From NCBI GenBank assembly GCA_903928835.1, contig CAIYSK010000420.1:1-9127 (forward strand): 9,127 bases of DNA. The letters are read 5' to 3'. The notes beneath the pieces are model-generated. The model was not told the origin of the DNA. It did not search any database and saw nothing but the letters and a program-made list of their open reading frames with translations. Origin of the DNA: an uncultured cyanobacterium (lineage in GTDB: Bacteria; Cyanobacteriota; Cyanobacteriia; PCC-6307; Cyanobiaceae). Position numbers and translations under genes: made by a program. Shown here piece by piece: positions 1-5,367 of this stretch (within the stretch, counting starts at the first letter, position 1; each line of letters begins with the position of its first letter).

Positions 1-763
1 CTCCACCTTGACCCAAGTTAGTGGCATAGTGGTGGCGATATTCGGCAATAGACCAGCCACTATTTAGCCAGCCGATAATCCGGGCATAGAGCCCCATTCC
101 ACTATTTTGGGAATCGGCTTGTAGGCGAAGATTTACATAATTGAGTTCGCCATCATCAGCGGTAGCTTCAATAGCCAGCGGAAGGCTAACGTGCATGAAT
201 GGATATTTGCGGAAGCTCGCACGATCAACGTAATAGCGACCCTGATAGGTAAACAACTGGTAGAAGCTGCCATCGGCAAGACGCCTGGGCTTGTCAGCGA
301 GGGGCTGAAGGCGAGGGTCCCTATCGGTAATAAGGGTATTAAGCAACTCAAAACGCTGATCGATCGTGGAATCATGGGCCTCGAGATAGCGCTGGAAAGG
401 CTCGTCCCAGTGGAACCACACATAGCCACTGCTGGTATAACTGGGGACATTCAGCTCAAGCTCTGAGGTACTGGTTGCATAGACACCTACTTGTACGAAA
501 TACTTTGCATGTAGCAACTCATCGTGGTCTCGAAGATGTTCGGCATTGGTGATCTGCTCCCCACGTAAACTGCTCCAGCCGCTTGGGGGTAGTTGGGTCA
601 GATCAGTCGTTAGGGCCCTGGAGCTGGAAGCCAGGCGCAGGGCATCACGGTTGCTGACCGATGGCACCTCGAAGCGAGAAATGGCCAACAACGCCAAAAT
701 GCTGGCAAGCACAACCGACACGATGGCCAGCAGGTTCCAGCGACGCGTTCTCCTTTGGGCCAC
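1..763 (-). CDS. pentameric ligand-gated ion channel-like protein, N-terminal part (extracellular domain), 3' end outside window
   Basis: The minus-strand frame is open from a GTG at 763 to the window edge (254 codons). I recognise it as the ligand-binding domain of a prokaryotic Cys-loop/GLIC-type channel. Residues 1-9 are basic (MAQRRTRRW) and lead into a hydrophobic segment at 10-29, a signal peptide or anchor. A beta-rich domain follows. KYFVQVGVY at 87-95 matches the first strand of these channels, and WFHWD at 116-120 the tryptophan-rich second strand. DGSFYQLF near 164-171 precedes FRKYPF at 184-189, which aligns with the FRRYPFD pro-loop of GLIC as I remember it. LNSGWSI at 233-239 matches the LTGWDI strand before the last sheet. 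No loop cysteines are present, as usual in bacteria, and the aspartate after PF is Met here. The four pore helices would lie beyond position 1. An in-frame GTG at 814 (17 more residues), preceded by GAGGG five bases upstream, is an alternative start. Family by motif recognition; function inferred. Confidence 0.68.
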   Translation of the reverse strand, partial: MAQRRTRRWNLLAIVSVVLASILALLAISRFEVPSVSNRDALRLASSSRALTTDLTQLPPSGWSSLRGEQITNAEHLRDHDELLHAKYFVQVGVYATSTSELELNVPSYTSSGYVWFHWDEPFQRYLEAHDSTIDQRFELLNTLITDRDPRLQPLADKPRRLADGSFYQLFTYQGRYYVDRASFRKYPFMHVSLPLAIEATADDGELNYVNLRLQADSQNSGMGLYARIIGWLNSGWSIAEYRHHYATNLGQGG

Positions 764-767
764 TGGG

Positions 768-1970
768 ATGGTCAAAACTGGGGTGACCTTAGGTGCATCT
801 GCACGACTTTCCACAGGAGCCCTCTTGTCCCTCCTGGTCTGCTCCCCAGCAATCTTGGACCTGTTGCGCCCCGAGGCCTCTGCAGAGCCTGCACGGGCAC
901 CACAGCCCCCCGCAGCCAAGGAGATTCTTTTGGGGCAATCGGCCCCCTTGAGCGGCCGCTCCCGTCAACTGGGGCTGGAGTATCGCGATGGCGCCCTGGC
1001 TTGGTTCACCGAAGTGAACCGCCGCGGGGGCATCCACGGCCGCCGCATTCGGCTCATCAGCCTCGACGACAGCTATGAGCCTCAACGCACCGTTCGCAAT
1101 ACCAAACAGCTCATCAGCCAAGATAAAGTTTTTGCCCTTTTTGGCTATGTGGGCACACCAACAGTGAAAGCCATCCTGCCCTTGGTCGAGCAGGCACAAA
1201 TTCCCCTGGTTGCCCCCCTCAGCGGGGCAACCGTGCTGCGTCAACCATTCAGACCTCTAGTGATCAACCTCCGCGCCAGCTATGCGATGGAAATCGAGAA
1301 AATCGTGAACAATCTGGTGCGATCTGGCCGGCAACAAATTGCCGTTCTTCATCAAAACGATGCCTTCGGGAAGGATGGTCTAGTGGGGATCCAAAAGGCC
1401 CTGGCTCGTAGGGGATTGAGCCCAAAGGTCATTGCTACGATCCAGCGCAACTCAACCCAAGCAGCAGCAGCAGCTCGCCTGATCCATACAGCCAAACCAA
1501 GTGCCGTCATCATCGTGGCCGCCTACCCCAGCGCAGCCGCATTCAGCCTAGAGATGAAAAAGCGAGGCAGCACTGCCCAGCTAATGAACGTCTCTTTCGT
1601 AGGCACACAGTCGCTTCGCGAAGCATTGCCAACCGACGCAGCGATCGGCATCGGCATCTCCCAGGTTGTGCCCTTTCCCTGGAACCGGCGGCTACCTGTG
1701 GTAGCGGAGTATCAAACACTTTTGCAAAAGCAACTGGGTCGGGCCAACTATGGATTTACCAGTCTTGAGGGATTTATTGCCGCCAAGCTCATCAGCACGG
1801 CGATAGAACAATCTGGTAATCCGCCTAGCCGTAAGGGCCTTCTAAGCGCCTTCCATCGCATGCAATCGCTCAATCTTGGCGGCTTTCAAGTGAGTCTTAC
1901 CCCAACCGATCATCAGGCCAGTGATTACGTTGACCTAACATTTTTATCCCCCCAGCGCTGGGGGCCATGA
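768..1970 (+). CDS. LivK-like periplasmic substrate-binding protein (type I fold), orphan
   Basis: A 400-residue protein if translation starts at the ATG at 768. It has a hydrophobic stretch at 16-30 and a possible cleavage site after ASA (37-39), then a proline-rich linker. From about residue 51 it reads as a branched-chain amino acid/ANF-receptor type binding protein (Peripla_BP_6). KEILLGQSAPLSG gives the first strand. LEYRDGALAWFTEVNRRGGIHGR is the helix and turn typical of the family. The fold continues with LISLDDSYEP, FALFGYVGTPT, IPLVAPLSGAT, IAVLHQNDAFGKDG and the C-lobe YGFTSLEGFIAAKL. The ligand cannot be read from sequence. No permease or ATPase gene lies downstream, so uptake by a local ABC transporter is unsupported. 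The divergent neighbour is a channel-like receptor, which suggests sensing. The start is uncertain: the frame is open back to 546, ATG 768 has no clear ribosome site, and a TTG at 825 has AGGAG five bases upstream. The upstream part is antisense to the channel gene. Confidence 0.85.
   Translation: MVKTGVTLGASARLSTGALLSLLVCSPAILDLLRPEASAEPARAPQPPAAKEILLGQSAPLSGRSRQLGLEYRDGALAWFTEVNRRGGIHGRRIRLISLDDSYEPQRTVRNTKQLISQDKVFALFGYVGTPTVKAILPLVEQAQIPLVAPLSGATVLRQPFRPLVINLRASYAMEIEKIVNNLVRSGRQQIAVLHQNDAFGKDGLVGIQKALARRGLSPKVIATIQRNSTQAAAAARLIHTAKPSAVIIVAAYPSAAAFSLEMKKRGSTAQLMNVSFVGTQSLREALPTDAAIGIGISQVVPFPWNRRLPVVAEYQTLLQKQLGRANYGFTSLEGFIAAKLISTAIEQSGNPPSRKGLLSAFHRMQSLNLGGFQVSLTPTDHQASDYVDLTFLSPQRWGP
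1949..1964. repeat. 16-bp perfect palindrome at the 3' end of the binding-protein gene
   Basis: CCCCCAGCGCTGGGGG is a perfect palindrome lying within the last codons of the binding-protein gene (residues SPQRWG). It could fold as a GC-rich stem but is not followed by a T run on either strand, so a standard intrinsic terminator is not supported. It may reflect only codon choice. Confidence 0.45.
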
Positions 1971-2032
1971 GGAGTGCCTTGCAGGGCCAAGCAGCTGCCC
2001 CCTAGGCTTGCCGCTGTTCAGAGTTGTAGCGC

Positions 2033-2512
2033 GTGCTCGCATCCATCCCGATTTTTTCACAAATCAGCCTGGATGCCGATCTCGATGCGCTTAGTGGCTA
2101 CTACGGCGATCTCGATAGCAGCGAAATCCTGCTGGGGTTTGCACCCATCAGCCAGCCCCCCTATCTGGTGGCGGGGCTGGGCCTGGCCATCGCCATACTC
2201 TGCGGTCTCACCTTCGCCAAGTTGGTGGAGCAACGGCTAGAGGGCTGGAAACAGGACCGACTGGCCCTGCTTCCGCTCGGCACAGCTGTGATCACGATCC
2301 CGTACATGGGCGTTGTGCTGGGGATCACGTTGTTCATTGGAGGGAGCCTCCAGGTGTTTGGCTTCTCCGCCGGGGCTGCCCTGCTGGTGTCATTTGTGTT
2401 GTCGGTCGGCACGGCTGGGGCCCTATGGGTCCAGCTCGAACGGTTGATGGGCCAGGTGCAAGACGGCACCTTCAGCGCCGTCGACTTCGACAATTTCGAT
2501 CAGTTTTTCTAG
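2033..2512 (+). CDS. small membrane protein of unknown function, three predicted membrane helices
   Basis: A 159-residue protein starting at GTG 2033. An in-frame TAG six bases upstream limits extension, and no strong ribosome site is visible. I cannot assign a named family. An acidic N-terminal segment (residues 12-32, DADLDAL and GDLDSSE) precedes three hydrophobic stretches at about 44-63, 79-103 and 109-133. A basic/polar loop near 64-77 (EQRLEGWKQDR) joins the first two. The tail is acidic and aromatic (DFDNFDQFF). G+C resembles the core genes downstream more than the gene pair upstream, and I think this is a conserved cyanobacterial hypothetical protein. It lies 62 bases after the binding-protein gene on the same strand, so co-transcription is possible but unproven. 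Its 3' end faces the sigma factor gene, 47 bases away. Coding is supported by the single long frame with clear hydrophobic periodicity. Confidence 0.8.
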   Translation: MLASIPIFSQISLDADLDALSGYYGDLDSSEILLGFAPISQPPYLVAGLGLAIAILCGLTFAKLVEQRLEGWKQDRLALLPLGTAVITIPYMGVVLGITLFIGGSLQVFGFSAGAALLVSFVLSVGTAGALWVQLERLMGQVQDGTFSAVDFDNFDQFF

Positions 2513-2559
2513 GTTTTCTTTGATCTGGGGATCTGCTTGCAGCCCATGAATAGGGCCAC
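2513..2559. other. short intergenic gap between convergent genes
   Basis: This gap separates the membrane protein (plus) from the sigma factor (minus). It begins T-rich (AGTTTTTCTAGGTTTTCTTT across the stop codon), but I found no stable stem next to the T-rich stretch. TAGGGCCACC is followed directly by TAGGCCACC at 2551-2569, running into the sigma gene's 3' end. No terminator can be called with confidence. Confidence 0.35.
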
Positions 2560-3588
2560 CTAGGCCACCAAATACCCCTCGAGCATGGGGGATTGGTTTC
2601 GGATGCCTTCGAGGCCCTTGCGTTCGAGGTTTCTGGTCTTGTCGCGGCTAAGGCCCAAGGATTTGGCGATCGAGCTGAGGCTCATGGGTTCGGCGCCCTC
2701 CGGCCCCTCACCATCAATCCCATAACGCATCTTCAAGACTCGGCACTGCAGCTCTGGCAGCCGGTCCAGCAGCGCTCGCAAATCACCCTTCAGGCACTCC
2801 CCATCCACCTGCTCATCCGGCAACTCCCCATCCCCAGCCAACAAATCCAACAGCTCCGTGTCGTCGCCATCACCCACCTTCATCTCCAAACTCACCGGCT
2901 GACGTGCACGGCACAGCAAATCCTTCACCTCCTCCTCGGGCAGTTCCACCGCCTCCGCCAATTCCGTCACCGTCGGCGTACGCCCCAGCAGCTGGCTCAG
3001 TTCCCTCTGACCCTTCTTGAGCTTGTTCAGGGTTTCGGTGATGTGGATCGGCAGACGGATTGTCCGGCTCTTCTCCGCAATCGCCCGGGTGATCCCCTGG
3101 CGAATCCACCAATACGCATAGGTCGAAAACTTGTACCCCCGCGTCGGGTCGAATTTCTCCACCCCACGCACCAAGCCGATCGTTCCCTCCTGGATCAAAT
3201 CCAGCAGCTCCATATTCCGCTTGGTGTACTTCTTGGCCACGCTCACCACCAGCCGCAAATTCGCCGCCACCATCCGCTCCTTGGCCCTACGCCCAGCCTT
3301 AATCCGCTTTTTCAGCACCGCATCGCCTAAACCCACGGCCTTGGCTAATTCCGCCTGGCTTGGACTTGTCCCCAGCTGCTGCGCCAGCTCCTGCTCCTGT
3401 TCCTCAATCGCCATCAGCTCTTGCACCTGACGGCCCAACGTGATCTCCTGCTCGTGGCTCAGCAACGGCACACGACCGATATCACGCAAATACGAACGCA
3501 CCAGGTCGCCGCCACCTTGGGATGCACCACCAAGGGAGGCGCCACCCAGGGAAGAACCATCAGGGCCGAGCAAAGACAGCGATGGCAT
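2560..3588 (-). CDS. RNA polymerase sigma factor, sigma-70 group 2
   Basis: A 342-residue primary-like sigma factor that directs RNA polymerase to promoters. Domains in order: a low-complexity Ser/Gly N-terminus (1-27); region 1.2 at about 28-60 ([21 protein letters not shown]); a linker with a region 1.2/2.1-like helix at 61-100; and region 2 at about 103-173. Region 2 includes [31 protein letters not shown] and the core and -10 recognition stretch [19 protein letters not shown]. Region 3 spans about 180-260 ([15 protein letters not shown], then [18 protein letters not shown]). Region 4 spans about 268-332, with a helix-turn-helix at [21 protein letters not shown]. The large non-conserved region of RpoD/SigA is absent, which fits the non-essential group 2 factors of cyanobacteria (SigB-SigE kind). 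I cannot tell which. The recognition helix reads [11 protein letters not shown] rather than the common RERVRQIERE. The ATG at 3588 has no obvious ribosome site, as is common in cyanobacteria. Confidence 0.95.
   Translation of the reverse strand: MPSLSLLGPDGSSLGGASLGGASQGGGDLVRSYLRDIGRVPLLSHEQEITLGRQVQELMAIEEQEQELAQQLGTSPSQAELAKAVGLGDAVLKKRIKAGRRAKERMVAANLRLVVSVAKKYTKRNMELLDLIQEGTIGLVRGVEKFDPTRGYKFSTYAYWWIRQGITRAIAEKSRTIRLPIHITETLNKLKKGQRELSQLLGRTPTVTELAEAVELPEEEVKDLLCRARQPVSLEMKVGDGDDTELLDLLAGDGELPDEQVDGECLKGDLRALLDRLPELQCRVLKMRYGIDGEGPEGAEPMSLSSIAKSLGLSRDKTRNLERKGLEGIRNQSPMLEGYLVA
3508..3552 (-). repeat. three 15-bp tandem repeats in the sigma factor N-terminus
   Basis: On the minus strand three consecutive 15-base units encode [10 protein letters not shown] and SQGGG (residues 13-27). 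They differ mainly at third codon positions, so they are an in-frame degenerate tandem repeat. They form a flexible low-complexity leader before sigma region 1.2. Such units can change number by slippage without breaking the frame. Confidence 0.7.
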
Positions 3589-3601
3589 GAATGCGGGGTT
3601 A

Positions 3602-3619
3602 CGAAACGCCTAGGTTTCG
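3602..3619. promoter_or_regulatory. inverted repeat in the divergent sigma/rluB-like promoter region
   Basis: CGAAAC, six spacer bases (GCCTAG), then GTTTCG: two perfect 6-bp arms at 3602-3607 and 3614-3619. The centre lies about 22 bases upstream of the sigma ATG and about 80 bases upstream of the pseudouridine synthase ATG, where a dimeric regulator could control either gene. There is no T run, so a terminator is unlikely. No -35/-10 pair was convincing in this 101-base gap. Confidence 0.35.
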
Positions 3620-3689
3620 CAACTCTACAACGGTTTTTCGGGTCAGCTTTGACGCAGCCGCGCAGCACCTCGCGTCCCAACATGGGGGG

Positions 3690-4421
3690 ATGGCGGCAGA
3701 ACGACTCCAAAAAGTGATGGCCGCTGCGGGCCGCTGCTCCCGACGCCACGCCGAAGAGCTGCTGCGTGCTGGCTTGGTCAAGGTGAATGGCGCCCCCGCC
3801 CAGCTGGGCGACCGGGCCGACCCCAGCCGCGACCACATCGAAGTGGACGGCCAACCCCTGGCCCATCGCCCGGAGCCCTTGGTATTGCTGCTGAACAAGC
3901 CACCGGAAGTTCTGTGCAGCTGCCAAGACCCCGAGGGGCGTTCCACCGTTTTGGACCTGTTACCAGCAGAGCTGGCCCAGGGGCAAGGGCTTCACCCCGT
4001 GGGCCGCTTGGATTTCGAGAGCCGAGGGGCACTGCTGATCAGCAACCAAGGGGATCTGACCCTCAAGCTCACCCACCCGCGCTATGGCCACCGCAAGACC
4101 TACCGGGTCTGGCTCCGGGGCAGACCAAGTCCCGACCAACTCAAGCGCTGGGCCGAAGGGCTGCCCCTGGATGGCAAACCCAGCCAGCCGGTTGCCATCG
4201 CAACCGTGGACCAAAGGGCCGATGCCACCTGCCTGGAGCTGGTGATGGGGGAAGGCCGCAACCGCCAAATACGCCGCACGGCAGCCACCCTGGGCTTCAC
4301 CGTGCTGGATCTCCAGCGGGTGGCCATCGGTCCCATCGGGCTCGATGACCTCCCCGAGGGGCGCTGGCGACGCCTTGATCAGCAGGAATGGCGGGCCCTA
4401 ACCGAGAATGGGGCCCCCTAG
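3690..4421 (+). CDS. rluB: rRNA pseudouridine synthase, RsuA/RluB/RluE/RluF family
   Basis: Isomerises a specific uridine in rRNA to pseudouridine; the cytoplasmic target is probably 23S (RluB-like) but could be 16S (RsuA-like). The 243-residue form starting at ATG 3690 fits the family. An S4 RNA-binding domain occupies about 2-55 (AERLQKVMAAAGRCSRRHAEELLRAGLVKVNG). The catalytic domain begins around LLLNKPP at 67-72. The active-site motif GRLDFESRG lies at 105-113, with the catalytic aspartate at D108. A basic motif GEGRNRQIRR lies at 187-196. The common GRLDxxTxGLL motif is changed at the Thr (Ser here). The frame is open back to an ATG at 3591, but those 33 extra residues precede the normal S4 start. 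The ATG at 3690 is chosen because the conserved domain begins there; it follows a run of six G directly. The rluB symbol is by family resemblance. A RodZ-like gene follows 31 bases later on the same strand. Confidence 0.9.
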   Translation: MAAERLQKVMAAAGRCSRRHAEELLRAGLVKVNGAPAQLGDRADPSRDHIEVDGQPLAHRPEPLVLLLNKPPEVLCSCQDPEGRSTVLDLLPAELAQGQGLHPVGRLDFESRGALLISNQGDLTLKLTHPRYGHRKTYRVWLRGRPSPDQLKRWAEGLPLDGKPSQPVAIATVDQRADATCLELVMGEGRNRQIRRTAATLGFTVLDLQRVAIGPIGLDDLPEGRWRRLDQQEWRALTENGAP

Positions 4422-4452
4422 CTGAGCCGTTCTGAGCAGACCCACCGCCCGC

Positions 4453-5367
4453 TTGAGAGAGCTCTTGGGTCGCTGGCGGCGGCCCAAGACGAGCGATGGC
4501 GCCGCCCTCGCCCAGGCAGTGGAGCTGGATGGGTTGCAGGCCGCCGGGGGACGGTTGCGCCAGGCCCGCGAAGCCCAGGGCTTGAATCTGCGCCAACTGG
4601 CCCTTGCCACCCGCATCAGCTCGCCGGTGCTCGAGGCCCTCGAGCGCGGCTGGCGTGATCGCCTGCCTGAGGCCACCTACCTGCGCACCATGCTGCCCTT
4701 GCTGGAAACCCAGTTGGGCTTGCCGGCGGGTTGCCTGGATGGGGCCCTTCCCTCCAGTGACCCCCAACCTGCCGATCGCCGCCAGCACCTGGGGCTGCGC
4801 TTCACCCCAGGCTCCATCGATGTGTTCACCACCTGGCAGGGAACCTGGCTCTATGCGGGGCTGTGCCTGGCCTTGCTCTACGGGGTCAATCTCCAACAAC
4901 AACAGCTCGCCAGCGCTGGCCTTCTAGCCCTCCATCCAGTGCCCCCATTCCAGCCCAGGGACCAGGGGCCCAACGCCGGCGAAGGGCCACCCACAAGCCA
5001 TGACCCCAACCCAACCGAAACCAAGACGCAATTAGAGCGGGATTACCCAAACCTGCGCCCCCTCGACCTGGCAGCCAAAGGTCAAGCTCTCAGCCTGCTC
5101 AGCGCAGGCCCAGCCAGGCAAGTCGCCTCAGAAACCGGTCAATTGCTCGTTCACCTTGACCAGCCAAGCGCAGTGAGCCTCCAAGACAGCAACGGACTGC
5201 GAACCAACCTCCAGGCGGGCAAAGGCGAACTCGTGCTGCCCTTGACCAGCCCCTTCCGCCTCACCATCGATCCCCCGCCCAAGGGAGCTTCCGCCGTGGA
5301 ATGGGATGGGGCGCCGCTGGCCCCCCTGAAGGGGAAACCCAATCAGTTCGTACTGCCGCGGCCATAG
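4453..5367 (+). CDS. RodZ-like membrane protein with N-terminal helix-turn-helix
   Basis: A 304-residue protein with the RodZ layout. A cytoplasmic HTH_25-type helix-turn-helix lies at about 29-85 (GGRLRQAREAQGLNLRQLALATRISSPVLEALE, then LPEATYLRTMLPLLE). One membrane helix lies at about 130-147 (GTWLYAGLCLALLYGVN). A Pro/Gln-rich linker covers about 148-205. A C-terminal beta domain resembling DUF4115 covers about 222-302 and includes FRLTIDPPPKGASAVEWDGAPL. RodZ proteins link MreB filaments to the elongation machinery and hold rod shape, and here the HTH usually binds protein rather than DNA. No in-frame ATG lies near the domain start. TTG 4453 is the longest reading; TTG 4465, with GAGAGAG just upstream, is equally possible. 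It is probably co-transcribed with the pseudouridine synthase. Its last 25 bases overlap the malQ 3' end on the other strand. Function is from domain architecture only. Confidence 0.8.
   Translation: MRELLGRWRRPKTSDGAALAQAVELDGLQAAGGRLRQAREAQGLNLRQLALATRISSPVLEALERGWRDRLPEATYLRTMLPLLETQLGLPAGCLDGALPSSDPQPADRRQHLGLRFTPGSIDVFTTWQGTWLYAGLCLALLYGVNLQQQQLASAGLLALHPVPPFQPRDQGPNAGEGPPTSHDPNPTETKTQLERDYPNLRPLDLAAKGQALSLLSAGPARQVASETGQLLVHLDQPSAVSLQDSNGLRTNLQAGKGELVLPLTSPFRLTIDPPPKGASAVEWDGAPLAPLKGKPNQFVLPRP

Noticed and set aside
191..466. 91-codon open frame on the plus strand at the left end
   Set aside because: The minus strand here carries a longer frame open from 763 to the edge, with a membrane segment and channel-domain motifs. 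The plus frame has no recognisable features.
546..767. N-terminal extension of the binding-protein frame upstream of ATG 768
   Set aside because: It is antisense to the channel gene's membrane segment and places about 74 polar, basic residues before the export signal, which is unlikely for a secreted protein.
789..1244. 151-codon open frame on the minus strand opposite the binding protein
   Set aside because: It is antisense to the conserved N-lobe of the binding protein, is rich in Cys and Gly, and has no family resemblance.
1949..1964. GC-rich palindrome as a terminator for the binding-protein gene
   Set aside because: It lies before the stop codon and is not followed by a T run on either strand.
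2593..3330. 245-codon open frame on the plus strand opposite the sigma factor
   Set aside because: It mirrors the conserved sigma regions on the other strand and has an odd composition (Gln, His, Leu and Arg rich) with no known domain.
3591..3689. 33-residue extension of the pseudouridine synthase from ATG 3591
   Set aside because: It would start three bases from the divergent sigma ATG and use the whole promoter region as coding sequence, and the S4 domain begins only at 3690.
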